In this document: positions 24,606 to 36,180 of the stretch, one piece after another
How positions within the stretch are numbered: the stretch's first letter is position 1
Layout: each line of letters opens with the position of its first letter
From: Cryptomeria japonica
Lineage: Eukaryota > Streptophyta > Pinopsida > Cupressales > Cupressaceae
Assembly (NCBI RefSeq): GCF_030272615.1
Contig: NC_081412.1
Coordinates: 97,525,796-97,589,795 of the forward strand
DNA length: 64,000 nucleotides
Direction of reading: 5' to 3'
Made by a program: the position numbers and the translations under genes
The notes under the pieces: generated by a model
The model's input: only the letters and a program-made list of their open reading frames with translations
Told to the model about the DNA's origin: nothing
Database searches by the model: none

Positions 24606-25604
24606 ATGGAAATGAGTATGGAGAAACAAATTGAGGTAACACTTGAAGATTATGATGCTGAAAGGATGAAGAACTTGAAGTTACAAGATGAATTATATTC
24701 TGCAGAGGAATTCATTCTTATCCTACAGGAGAGGCTATCATCTATTCAAGCTAAGAGGAAGGAACTTCTGCAAAATCAAGATAATGAAGAGAAAGATGCC
24801 CTTAAAGAAAAATGTCAGAAGCTGAGTCAAGAGAATGTTATGAAAAATGAAATTCAAGCCCTAACTATGCAGATGTCAAAGGAGTTTGAAGATCAGAAGA
24901 TGAATGAAAAAAACCTTGGGAGATCTCTGAAAGACAGATTTGAAGAATGCATCTATTTGGCTCATGAAAATGATGTGTTGAGAACTGAATTGGTGCAATC
25001 ACAAGACAATGAGAAAGAATTGGAACGAATGGTAACAGTCCTAAGAGTAGATCTGGATGTTGTAAATGAATACAAAGATAAGTTCAAGGTTATTTCTGCT
25101 AAGCTTGATGAATTATTGAAGGATCAAAGGGACACTGAGACACTAGAGGTCTTGGATTTGAGCATGGAGAAAGCTCCAAAACTACAAATCAAGATAACAC
25201 ATCCGGTCAGAAGGTCAACCAGAATCAGAGGTCACCAGTAAGGAAACCCAATGCACATAAATTTAATGGTAGATGCTTTCTTTGCAATAAATTTGGTCAT
25301 ATGGCAATAAATTGTAGAAATAGAGCTAATTAGAATAATAATGCAGTTCCTAGTCAGTGTTGAAATGTAGGAAGTATGGTCATAGGGAAAAATATTGTAG
25401 AATGAATGTGAAATGTCATGCATGTGGAAAGTTTGGACATATGGATAATCAATGCAGGTCAAGGAATGGTCAAGGTTATAGTGAGACAATTCAGAAGAAC
25501 AATGTCACTTATTATGCATGCAATAAAGTAGGACATATTGCTAAATTTTGTAGAAGAAAGAACCTACAAGAAGGAAGTGATGATTCTAATGAGAAGGGAA
25601 AGTA
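24606..25604 (+). pseudogene. Copia Gag relic: coiled coil plus four CCHC-type zinc knuckles
   Basis: From ATG 24606 there are about 200 residues rich in Glu, Lys and Leu with heptad-like spacing (coiled coil likely), then a basic stretch (RRSTRIRG), then knuckles: CFLCNKFGHMAINC (from 25274), a second of the form CRKYGHREKYC (about 25362), CHACGKFGHMDNQC (about 25412) and YACNKVGHIAKFC (about 25510). The fourth has Tyr in place of its first Cys. A TAG near 25330 and a frameshift near 25360 break the chain. The usual N-terminal copia gag domain is not seen, so this is a shortened or unusual Gag. Confidence 0.78.
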
Positions 25605-25899
25605 GAAGGTTGATGAAATTCAAAAGGAGCATGAGAGGAAGTTGGTTATGAAGTCTGAGGCTCAACTGACAAAATCAATTGCCCCAGATGCTCATTTGGT
25701 TGAAGGATATACCCCGGTTACTCAAATGACAGAGAAAAATGTTCCTGCACTAGTAGGAAACTCATCTAGTAACTAAGGCATTCTCCTTAGGGGGAGGCAA
25801 ATTGATGACAGATCTTGCATTTCCCCTAGTAGTGGTTTGAAAGCCTATTTCAGATCTTTGGAAGTCAATTTGAAGGTTAACTGGCAAAGATTTGTTGGA

Positions 25900-26960
25900 T
25901 CTTAGATCTAGTTTGGTTTACTAGTATGTCACTTTATGAGTTATGGTTTGGTCATACATCTACAGTTAAGTATTTCAAGATCTCTGGTAGTGAATTAGAA
26001 GTTTGATCCTAGATGTGATGAAGGAATATTTCTTGGTCACTCTAATAAAAGAAAAGCATATAGATGTTATAACAAGAGATTGCAGAGAATTGTGGAGAGC
26101 ACTAATGACAAGGTGGATGAGCATAATAGAAGTCAAATCAAAATTTATGAGAAAGAACCAGTAGTAGAAATGGTCTTAACTGAGCCGGTAACACCTATAA
26201 CAAAATAGAATGTAGAACCAATTACTCTGGCAGTATCAGAAAATTCAATAGTAACTAAAGATCAGGGAAGACGAATAGAAAGTCAGAAGACTCCTAGGTA
26301 TGTAAGGCTGAATCATTCAGAAGATTAGATAATTGGACAAGAAGAAGGTTGGCACCTGATGAGGTATTCTTAATTTCTTTAATTGTATTGGCATCAGTTA
26401 TTGAAGCTTGTAAGGATGAATGTTGGATGAAAGCTATGGAAGAGGAATTGGATCACTTAGAAAAGGACAAGACATGGACTTGGATGTTATTGGAACTAGG
26501 CTTGATTGGTTTGCAATGGATATTCTCAGAAGGAATGAATTGATTATGTTGAATCCTTGCTCATGTAGCTAGGATTTTCAAATATTTTCAAGTATTTTTT
26601 GATATGGTTTTTGTTTTATGATGACTTTACACCTTGAGCATGTTCAGATGCGGATTGGGCTAGAGATATAGGTAACTAGATAGGCTCATCTGATGAAGCT
26701 TCCTTTCTTGGAAAGAAACTTATTTCATGGATCATCAAGAAGCATTCATGTACTTCTTTATCTACTATTGAAGCTAAGTATGTTGCTACTGCTACTAACT
26801 GTAGACAGGTTCTATGGATGAAGCATGTGTTGAAGGATATAAAGCTGGATTGTAATGAACTGGTAGTTATTCATTGTAATAACTCTGTTGCTATTGACAT
26901 ATCAAAGAATCTGGTATTTCTATCAAGTATAATTTTTTGGAGTAGGTGAAAGCAAATGAG
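25900..26960 (+). pseudogene. Copia pol remnants: integrase end, RT start, RNase H
   Basis: In broken frames: YELWFGHTSTVKYFK (integrase C-terminal region, near 25940), GIFLGHSNKRKAYRCYN (about 26020-26070), then EACKDECWMKAMEEELD (first part of RT, about 26400-26455), then after a large deletion DWARDIGN ... SLSTIEAKYVATATNCRQ (RNase H, about 26650-26810) and KHVLKDIKLDCNE. Protease, the integrase core and most RT, including the YVDD site, are absent. Many stops. Confidence 0.85.
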
Positions 26961-27524
26961 GTCAGATTGGTTTGAGGAATCATTTGAGCATTTGAGAGAT
27001 AGGTGGAGGTTTTCTTCCCCTCTAGTAGAGACCCGAGTGATGTTGATTGGCATCAATTTGGTATGCATTATCAGAGCTATCATTCATTCTGGATTGATGT
27101 ATTGGTGCTACTACTCAGAGGGAATAGTTAGCCATATGGTTCAGAGGATTTATGATTTTTCTTTGATGTTTATGTCATATTTCTAGCATTGATGTCAAAG
27201 GGGGAGAGATATTCATGTGAAAAACTTAAGGAGTTATATACATTAGGGGGAGAGATATTTATGTGAAAAACAGAGCTTAATAGAGATATCAGTCAAAGGC
27301 AGAGATTATTAGCACAAGGAGGTGGAACATAATTTCAAATTGGTTGTATCCCATTGGGGGAGTTTGGTTCAGGTCTATGGATGGTTAATTGGTACAGAGA
27401 TATTTGATTCAGAACGTCATTGTCATATCATCTTGGGGAGATTCTTGATTGTCTTCCATTGGGGGAGACTTGTTTGACATTTCTTGGCACTTGGATGTTT
27501 TTCACATCTACTGTTGCCATCAAT

Positions 27525-27538
27525 GCCAAAGGGGGATA
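27525..27538 (+). promoter_or_regulatory. Copia polypurine tract
   Basis: AAAGGGGGATA directly before TGTTGG of the 3' LTR. Confidence 0.85.
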
Positions 27539-27539
27539 T

Positions 27540-28732
27540 TGTTGGTAATTTGGAGGAATTGATTGTGTTGCAATGATGTTTTTCATTCATGTCAACACTA
27601 GCTGCTTTCGCTATTTACAGGTATCTGGTTGGTCTCAATAGGATGATTGGCTTCTGGTTGATAAGATCATGTTAATCTGGTATGCTCTGGTATGCTTTGG
27701 CTTAGATATGCTACTCATACTATTTTGATACATGTTCAGTTAGTTGGTATTTATTTGGTGATCGGATGTTATCTTATATGTTGGTAAGCTTGGTTTATTG
27801 ATCCGGTGAGGGTTTCATCGACAAAGCTTTGTTGAAGATCTTTTGATGAATCCGATAAGTGGTGTTGGTGCAGCTTCTAGAAGGTTATCAGGATGCTGAT
27901 GGTTATCATGTTCATGTTCCAGTTGTTCATGGTGTTTCATTTGGCTTATGGCAACCTATTTTGGGTCTAGTGTTATTCTGCTAGGCTATGGACCAGTTTA
28001 TGTAACGTGTGGGTTGATGCTCCCGATGCATTTTTGATTGGATTATGTTGTTTTGATCTTAGGCTGAATTGGTTGATCATTAGATTGCGGGTTTAAGTTA
28101 TGAATTTATTGTATTATCTTTTAGGTGGCCAACCTAATTGTTTAGGTCTTGGGTTGGTATAAATATGATGTAAGATCTCTTTTTAGATCATGAGATCATG
28201 TATGGTATGGGGTATGGGATTATCTATATGCAAACAATGTTGTAATCATATGCAAAGGTTTTGGTCAATCATAGGTGATCGAATTGGGTTTGTGGAAGAG
28301 GTTTAAGGCCTCCAATATTGAGCTTAACTGGAACTGTACTCAGGCATGGGAGATGCTATACTTGTAGTTCAATCTTCATTCCGGATTGTTGTCTGATATT
28401 TTTTGTAGTCAGTGAGACTCCTTTTGTGATGAGCAGTGTGCTCTAGGTTGTTGGCCTTCTTGCATGTGTAGGCCCCTTATTGTAATATTTATTCATCTGA
28501 TCAGTGGATATATATTCTGGGTCTCCAATCCCACCGTGTTTTTTCCTCTTTGAGGTTTTCCACGTATAAATATGTGGTGTTATGGTGTTCATCTTTGTAG
28601 TTTCATTATTTCTTATTAGTATATGATTTTATGTTTACCGGTTGCTGAGTTGTTGTATTAATAAGGTTAAAATTCTCCTATTCGGTAGAACATTGATTCA
28701 CTCCCTCCTCTCAGTGCTCTTGGATGCCAACA
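27540..28732 (+). repeat. Copia 3' LTR (1193 bp)
   Basis: Partner of 23330-24537, ending GCCAACA, followed by target duplication ACTTA. Confidence 0.93.
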
Positions 28733-28869
28733 ACTTATATATACCATTTAAACAAACCTCCAATTAATGGCTCCAATATACCATTTTATTATTAAGTTTT
28801 CTTGGTAAGTCTATTGGTTTCATTTCACTAAAGTTTTTTTTTTATATTTAATTTTTGTCACAACACGAA

Positions 28870-30739
28870 ATTGATTTGACACATAGCATAGACCAAGATG
28901 TAGCTCTGAGCATTTTTACCTAGCAGGTAAACCTCATTATAATTGTACAAATTAGATACAAGCAAAATGTTAGATTATTATGTTCTTTTCTTTAAGGTTT
29001 TGGATTAATGTTGATAATGTTACTAATATTCTTGTCATAGACGGATGTTTGGGGAAAGGCACCTGCAGTAGCTGAGAACATCGATACAGAGGTGGACTCA
29101 CTATTATGCAATGACGACATCGTATACTCCACAAACCCTGTTGAAATGGTAAGAAAGACAAAAAAATTAATAAAGAAATTATTAAATTGTTATTCAGTCC
29201 CTCAAACTGATGAGATACAAGAGAGGGTGAAACAATTGACAGAGAGAGCACAAAACTTGCAAGTAAGTAGTCATGAAATCTTTAATTATAACATAGGTTA
29301 ATTCATGGTTTTTATTTTATACTCTTTTATATCATGAACTAAAATATGTACGTGTTGTTTTTATAGGAATTTTTGCATCCTCATGAAGCTGGTGGCCATG
29401 ATTAGGGTACTCCAGGTAGTTTAGGTGATGACCATGTTCTGTTTTACATGTTCCTGTCCTTCGATTAATGTGTTATTTCTCATATATTTAATGTATTAAT
29501 CTTTAGGTGTTGTACATGCTCATGTGCATTCACCACCTCATCCGACCCCATCATTCACACCTATATTGCCAAATGCAATATCGGCAACACATAACATGCA
29601 GTCATCGAGTACTGCATCGACCTATGCAACAAGACATGTACCTAGGGATGAAAAGGCCACTAGTGGTGATATTTTAACAACATTTCCTATATCTTCCCGT
29701 ATTACTAGTACGGGAACGTTGCCAGTGACATTTGTGGTGACCGATGATCTTGTTCCCATAAAGATAGAGAAGGTTCCATGTACTTTAAAATTATTATTAA
29801 ATATAGTCCAATTTTAATTTACTTATTGATCACTCGTTTTGGACTAATGATCCCATGATTTTTTTGCAGGAAATGTTTTTTATAAACATATAAATGATAT
29901 TACATTGGAGATCTTTGGGCCCACCATACATACATGGTGGAATGCCCAAAATCAACAATTAAAAGATGAACTCATAAACCGTTTGTCCCTGTTCTTCAAA
30001 AATTACATATTCAACAAAACCAAGGTCCTTCAGAAAGTTGGCACATATCTAAAGTATGTGAGGGACCAATATAGGACACATTTAGAGAAGAACAGAAAGT
30101 ATGAGCATCCCCCCATGATTCCAGAGAGGGAGTGGAAGGACCCGATTTCAGATGGAAAGGAGAAAGATGAAAAGAGAAAAGGACATACACCACCGGGTGA
30201 AGGAAGGTATGTGATACTATTAACAATGTAATTATGTACATAATTACATTGTTAATAGTACATAATTACATTTACATAATTATGTAGAGCATGGCTAACA
30301 AGTGGAGCATGATCAAGGTAGACAACATCAAGAACATGATGTGCCCCTATCAGGTAAAGAGGACCACTATTATTTCTTTAAACAAATTTAATTGCAATTG
30401 GTGTATTGATTAATGTAACCTTTTGTGTTTCAACTCTAAAGGATTTAGAGGGTGTTCAGCATGTTGAGGATGAGGCTAGACAAAATGATTGGGAAGATGA
30501 TGTGGCCCCATCAAGTTAAGAGAACCCCTGTAATGTTCTTTTAATTAATGAAATACTTGTAACAATTTTATGAATTTAACCCATTTCTTTGTTATTGCAG
30601 TGGAACCCCCTTTGCCTAGGTGTCCTCATCGTGAGTATAGGACTAGGCATACATTAAGATCACGAGAAGAGGTCACAACAATTAAAGAGGGGAAAAATGA
30701 TGAAGAAAATGATGCAACACTTATTCTTTACTTAGCTTA
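28870..30739 (+). pseudogene. CACTA copy A: ORF2 (Ptta/En/Spm transposase-family) relic with introns
   Basis: Matches, exon by exon, the minus-strand ORF2 of CACTA copy B (53552-56564). Exon-like blocks: about 29041-29262 (QTDEIQERVKQLTERAQNLQ), 29506-29790 (ITSTGTLPVTFVV), 29870-30206 with the family core (YLKYVRDQYRTHLEKN, HPPMIPEREWKD, TPPGEGR), 30287-30354, 30441-30517 (DLEGVQHVEDEARQND) and 30600-30739 (CPHREYRTRHTLRSRE). The exons between 30206 and 30287 in copy B (about 54150-54690) are missing here; a palindromic TAATTATGTACATAATTA junction marks the place. Stops break several exons. No TNP2 lies upstream. Such ORF2 proteins are thought to bind the element's ends. Confidence 0.82.
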
Positions 30740-30869
30740 AAAAAAAAAAGAAAAATAAATGATTGTAATCGTATTATTTGTTAATGAATGAATTCTATGT
30801 GTTAATGAATGTAATGTTATATTTTATGAATGGATGAAAGAATGAATGAATGTTATATGTTAACAGGTA

Positions 30870-31130
30870 ATTTCAAGTGATGTTAGGGGGGGGGGAGGGC
30901 CAAATGATCTTCCACCTTCATGTGGTTGGCCCTGTTAAGTAGAGAATATTAAATTATTCTTGAAACAAAGAGAATCTTAATAAGGTAACACACTTTTCAA
31001 TATTTCATTATGCTCCACTGTTAATCTTATTGAATAATATGTTTTGAATCTTAATTGCATGGTCCAACAGAACCAACACAAACAACAACACAAGAAGTTA
31101 CCTAGTGGAGACCATCAATGGTAAGGTCCT
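30870..31130 (+). repeat. CACTA copy A, 3' flanking sequence shared with copy B
   Basis: A G-homopolymer followed by GGGCCAAATGATCTTCCACC and AATATTTCATTATG is found again, inverted, at about 52970-53290, so the two copies share non-coding sequence past ORF2. No clear CACTA terminus found. Confidence 0.75.
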
Positions 31131-32340
31131 TGATTAAGATTTTGTTGTTTATATTCATATTGCTGATTAGATAGGAAAATATTCCTCTAACTTTTTAAAA
31201 GGGCAATCACCAAATGCACTAAATAGTTGTCTTAAGTCTGAGATCAAATATTAGCAATTGGGAGTCCTTTAGGAGGTATCCTTGTGTGAGTAGGATTTCA
31301 AGGTTTGATGTGAATTAGGAAGTGGAGAGCCTCAAGTTGGCCTTGGGAAAGTTGAGTAAACCTAAAATAATGTGTATTAAAGGTTGGATGAGGGATAGGA
31401 AGAATAAGTGCATTGGTGGGATGTGTAAACCTTGTGAGTACCTAGTGGCCTTGTGAGGGCTCTTGAAGTTTGAGAAGGGTAATCACCTTGTTTGAATAGG
31501 TGAGCTGGGAGAAAGATCTCCCTAATTAGTTGAGTTTTTTTGGGAGAGATATCAACCACACTCACACATCCTTCCACACATATCTAGCCTTCTTGAACCC
31601 ACAATCTTGTTCCACAACTCACAAACACCCTCAAACTTCACATTGTTACTCAACTAGAACTGCCCCTTGAATAAGACTGCTTCTCTTCATCAAATACCAA
31701 CTCACAATGCATAAGACTTCTCTCAAACACATACAAAAACCCCTTGAAGGCTCTTCTTTCTTGACCAAACCACCTTTTTACACCCCCCCATCCACCCCAA
31801 GGGATTCAACAACATGTATTATAGGTTTATTGTCTTTAGGACAATCATGAAAAATGGGGTCCTCTCCTCCCACTAGGACTTTCTAGAACCTCCAATGGTC
31901 ACTAAAGGTCTCCACACACCTTTCCCAATTGTTTCCCACTCATCAAACAACTATTTGCATCTTATTCATAATATCTTAGTCCACTAATCTTCGAGGACAG
32001 TCATAGGCTCAATTTAGGATAGTCATATTAATAATGGTCAATCTAATCCACCAAGGACCACAATGCCTTGGGAAGGGTCTGTACTAGCCCCTCACAATCC
32101 TTAATACCTTCCTCAAACCTTCAAAGTTCATTTTCACTCTTATATCCACCCACACAACTCCAATCTTGTTGTCTTTAGCAGTCTGAGACACAAAATCAGT
32201 CACTTTACAATTTGTATTCCTTCATGTTTTTTTGCTCAGTTCTCTCCTATATGCTTGAGGCTGTTTCTTGAATCTTTTGTTTATGGATGCCTAAACTTTA
32301 ATGATGAAAAATATTAGAGGAAGAATACATGAGGAGCAAA
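31130..32340. other. No gene seen
   Basis: Low-complexity, AC-rich non-coding sequence with no ORF or domain I recognise. It may be part of an old LTR. Confidence 0.5.
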
Positions 32341-32349
32341 GGGTCCTTT

Positions 32350-32460
32350 TAGGTCAATATGGAAGAGACCAAAAAGCATTAACTCTTTGCATCATCACCA
32401 AAAGATAACACAAAAGAACATATACAACACAACATGCATACACCATATAGAAGAATAAAG
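32350..32460. repeat. Repeat shared with 38515-38610
   Basis: GGAAGAGACCAAAAAGCATT...CTTTGCATCATCACCAAAAG resembles GAAAGAGACCAAGAAAAGAT...CTTTGCATCATCTCCAAGTG at 38520. It suggests two pieces of one retroelement family on both sides of the hairpin block. Confidence 0.6.
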
Positions 32461-32559
32461 ATACAAATACGAGAATTTCATGTCTAAACAAGGGATAGAA
32501 CCCACCATGAAATATAGTTTACACTTGTCCTTGAACTGAGAACTTCAACATTTTAATGG

Positions 32560-33010
32560 ACTACATAGGGCACTGCCTTAAGAAATGAGCCGACTTCACA
32601 TGAAATTGGTCTAAGGTAGAAATAATGGTAAAAGGAACATCTAAGATTTTAAATTCAAATTTAACTTGAGGGTGATGGAACCAATGGTGGGACAAGTGAA
32701 ACCATCATGCACCTTAATCAAGACTTCGGATTTATCATAATTGTCTCAATATAATGTATATGTGAAAATATATTCTTTTATATTCATATTAACTATACGT
32801 AGTGGATCAATAAGCACCCTACATGTGGGTTTTTCATTAGTTATAGCAGTAATGTATATTGGTCCATCAGGTGTATGCTTTGAGTTACCACTTTGGGTAA
32901 AGGTGATATTAGGTTCAATCTTAGGTTCCAATCTATCTTGTTTAGGAACTGGTTCGATCATGTTCACTAGATGTTCAACTCAGTTGGTAACTCCAAGGGC
33001 CACCTTTTCA
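32560..33010 (-). pseudogene. Ty3/gypsy (Tat/Ogre-like?) aspartic protease region, broken
   Basis: Minus-strand reading PIYITAITNEKPTCRVLID (about 32870-32810) followed by SEVLIKVHDGFTCPTIGSIT (about 32735-32675), then DVPFTIIS-like sequence in a shifted frame. This is the protease stretch that precedes RT in the Tat/Athila side of Ty3/gypsy, where ...VLIDxGSxVN holds the active site. Here the GS is LR, so the site is destroyed. No RT is seen nearby. Confidence 0.6.
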
Positions 33011-34130
33011 TCCTAGTGACTAATTTCAATCTTATGAATATCATTGTCCCTTGATAAGGCATTTTCTATATTCATGTTGAAATCTGTCCCTAATGCCTTT
33101 ATCATATGACTGGATTCTGTGATGTTATACATTGTCTTGTGGTTTTTCTTTCCTAACTACCATAGTTTCTCATACACCTCTTAATTACTTTAATGCTTAT
33201 CTTGGATATATGTTGAGGCTTTAAACAATCAATGTAGCTTGATCTTTGACATTTTGTGACAATGGCTGCATTCTGTTGTGACTGGTCTTCTTGATAGTCT
33301 ATATAACTATGAATTGGCCTTTTGTTTGAATGATGTTACTATTTTGATTGTGTATTGTAGGTCTATGAGACTTTGGGACTATCAAAGACTTATTCGTATT
33401 TCTGCTATGATACTATCATGTTCTCATTCATCTAAACCTTATACCCCTTTAACCCTAAATCATTGTAATCATTGTAAGACCACTCATGTTATTTTTTTCT
33501 CAAGTACCCTCTAGAGGGGGCATCATCCTCATTTTTCTATCATACTATTGATACCCCAAAATCTAGTAACAATACCTAATACCCCTAGCATGTCAGTCAT
33601 CACCAAGCTTTTGTATTTGGCATAAGTGAAAGGTTGAAGCTACATAAGTTTTCTTTAACTCAATACAAGACCTCATCTACTATAACTAAAATCATATAAT
33701 AATAATCCCCGATAGACCTAAGAAAGATCAGAAAAATAACCCTCATTAAGAAACATTCTATGTATAGATTCAGATAGCTAATCCGATCTAATAAGTTAGT
33801 CTTGAACATGGCTATCGACATAGTTATATCGAACACAAATGATGAGATGCCTATCGGAATAGTCACTAAAGGCAAAATAGTAATATTTTGTAATCTTGAT
33901 AGAGTATAGCTATCTCGATACACATCTAGGGGTAGGTTGTAATGATGCAGACCCTATCAGAATAACATATAATATTGGGGTAGGTGCAAAAGGCTATCTA
34001 GATAGTGTAAAATTATAGTCATTGAGGTAAGGAGTTATATAGGGGTAGTTCAATATTTGAGAAAGCTCATCAAATCATATTCCATATTTGCAATGCTTTA
34101 TATTCCCTGATGGCAAGTTTTTTGTTTTTT
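33010..34130. other. Non-coding; degenerate CTATCGAGATAG-like motifs
   Basis: No gene is supported. From about 33700 to 34030 short self-complementary motifs (CTATCGACATAG, GATAGAGTATAGCTATCTCGATA) recur, leading into the hairpin block. Confidence 0.5.
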
Positions 34131-34184
34131 TTTAAATATAGCCTATTCGTCGGAAATCCGACAAACATGCCCAACATAGACCCT

Positions 34185-34240
34185 GACGAGAGTGTTGTAT
34201 CTACGATAAAATATTTCATCATAGACACAACACTCTCGTC
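34185..34240. repeat. Hairpin GACGAGAGTGTTGT / ACAACACTCTCGTC
   Basis: Fourteen-base perfect arms, extended inward by more pairs with G-U type changes, loop of ten or so bases. First of a set of related inverted repeats. Confidence 0.85.
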
Positions 34241-34387
34241 AAAGCTTCCTTGCATTTGTTGTTGGAATTCCAACAAAAAAGGGCTTTATGCTTCAACGAG
34301 AATGGTGCATCAACAACATAATTTTTTATCATAGGTACAACATTCCCGTCGAAGCTTCCTTGCATTTGCTAGAACTTCTACAAAAAG

Positions 34388-34472
34388 GGGCACTATGCTC
34401 TGATGAGAATGTTGTACTTGTGACAAAAACATTTTGTTGCAGGTGCACCATTCTCGTCGGAGCATAGTGCCC
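34388..34472. repeat. Hairpin of ~85 bp, near-complete fold-back
   Basis: Outer arms of 23 bases (34388-34410 and 34450-34472) differ at two positions, both pairable as G-U in RNA. The inner parts also pair with a few mismatches. It shares the GAGAATGTTGTAC / ACGAGAGTGTTGTATC motif with 34185-34240 and sequence near 34300-34350. Could be a MITE-like fold-back or a precursor-like hairpin. Confidence 0.85.
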
Positions 34473-34689
34473 TTTTTTATCGGAATTTCGATGAAAACCC
34501 CGATCCATGGTTCATTGAAAGATTGGTGACTTTGTTAGAATTCAAACAAATTAGACTGCCACATTATGTGTCAACTTCTGACAAAGAAGGCATAGGAATT
34601 TTGATGAAAATCTCTGTTAATAACGCGATGAAAATATTCTCACCATTTCGTCCAAACTACGACATTAATATGTCAGAATTACAATGATA

Positions 34690-36180
34690 GTTTGTCACAA
34701 AATCACCCCACATGTGTTAGTGAATACTAGATGTGTATCTTTAAGCATAAGGCTCGTCAGCACCAAGATCAAAATGAATAAAAGGTCGAAAGATAGCTAT
34801 GTGCTCCCAAGCCCATACTTGGAGCAATGTGATCCCACATCCGATGGAATTTTGTCCAAGATATGTCCAAGATAAATAACTCCATGCATCTAATGGTATA
34901 AAGTGGCTAATAAACACATAACCCAAGAAAATACTCATCTGTGTATGATCATATCATGGATTACTCTACTTCAACCAACTGGGAATCCATGTGTCCACTT
35001 ATCAGGAATCAGAGGACCGGCTACAATAATGCATAACATGTGTAATGTGGAAAAATGGTAAATGATAGATCAAGAGGAAAGCTACCCTTTCCCTCAAAGA
35101 GAGATGAGAGTTTCACTATTGATTACCCTTCAAACACTTTTCACCACATTACATTTGAAATAGGAGAGGAGAACTCACTAGATTCAACCTTCAAAGATGA
35201 AGATTGAATTATGAATGAAATGGGAATGATTAGTTGATCCCCTCTTCCTTATTTGAAATGTAAAGGAATTGATTGAATTATGTAGTGCAAAAGTGACAAA
35301 GAACTGATTATAACTTGAGATCGGAATATGTGATGAATTTGTGCACATGGATCTGGTAGTAATATGTTGAGAGGAGGTTGCCCTATGAATTTAAGGAAAA
35401 GTTGCCAGAACCATGGCGGGAACGTACATGATCCTTCGAAAAATCCACGAAATAAAAAGGGTTTTTCTGGCTTTGCAAATGGAGCTCAAATTTGCAAGTA
35501 CAGCTATGCACTAGCAACCTACACATAGAATAGAGAGGAAAATGGGTTGGGATTAGGGGTTTGCCTTTAGGTCAAACCCCAGCTTTGGAATTAACCAAGT
35601 AATGAAAGAAAGTACTTGCTAGTAGTTGTAAATGAGAGACTGAATTGTAAATCACCTCAAGGGAGGTTGTGGTAGTAATTTTGATAGAAATGCTTGTGTG
35701 GAATTGAATGTTGGAATCAATCTCCTCTTCAATGGTTGAATCCTTGACTTTAATGCAACACCTAGCCTTGAAGGGAGACTTGAGAATGCTCAATGCTAGA
35801 AAAAAATGCTTGAAGGCTCTTGAATGCTTGATCGCTTGTGCAACTTGAATCTATCCAACTTTGACCTATCCAACTTCAACCTATGCAAATGAGAGGACAA
35901 ATTCCCTTTAAATACATGTTAGTGGATTTGAATTTTATCAAAGGCTGACATTGAGGGAGTTTCCCGCCCAATGCACAACCAATAATGCAACCCTAGGAAG
36001 GGTCCTGCCCCAAACTAGGGAAAAGAGAGGGGTGCCACACCCTTGTCCTGGGAGGAAAAGGGCACCACGCCCCTATCCTACCCCTTTCTCCAGGGCAAAG
36101 TGCAGACGGGGTGATGCAGAGGCCAAGAAAGAAGTTGTTCTGAGGGCTGATCAATCTCCGGTCTTCGATTAGGCTAGAGG
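34690..36180. other. No gene seen
   Basis: AT-rich sequence without recognisable coding. Near 36000-36100, CCTGTCC-like GGGTGCCACACCC and GGGCACCACGCCC motifs resemble, on the opposite strand, the array at 37415-37511. Confidence 0.4.

Larger units (their letters stand above)
23330..28732 (+). mobile_element. Ty1/copia LTR retrotransposon, internally deleted, with 5 bp target duplication
   Basis: LTRs at 23330-24537 and 27540-28732 start TGTTGG and end AACA. The 5' LTR is followed by a tRNA-Met-type primer site, and the 3' LTR is preceded by a purine tract. ACTTA flanks both ends (23325-23329 and 28733-28737), a perfect target duplication. Inside, the order gag, integrase end, RT start, RNase H is that of copia elements. 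The LTRs are roughly 90% alike by eye, so it is older than G3. Large pieces of protease, integrase and RT are missing. Confidence 0.93.
22737..28795 (+). pseudogene. SET-domain-like protein relic, split by a copia element
   Basis: SET domains transfer methyl groups to lysines, usually on histones. In one frame (22737-23329) I read the SET hallmarks in order: HGLGLFSMDDI near 22900, YIDGRPKAIRNIAGFINS near 23105-23155, PNCIF near 23180 and RVFICAIESISARKELLIDY near 23215-23275. The usual NHSC is INST here, so activity is doubtful even before decay. In-frame stops are at 22809 (TAG) and 23157 (TGA, CGA-type). After GVVLTY the copia element 23330-28732 intervenes. Joining the two sides at the 5 bp duplication gives about 19 more codons and a TAA at 28793-28795. 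The family within SET proteins is uncertain. Confidence 0.72.

Noticed and set aside
34070-34334. Two overlapping ORFs on opposite strands with similar protein sequence
   Set aside because: Explained by the inverted repeat, which gives nearly the same translation from both strands.
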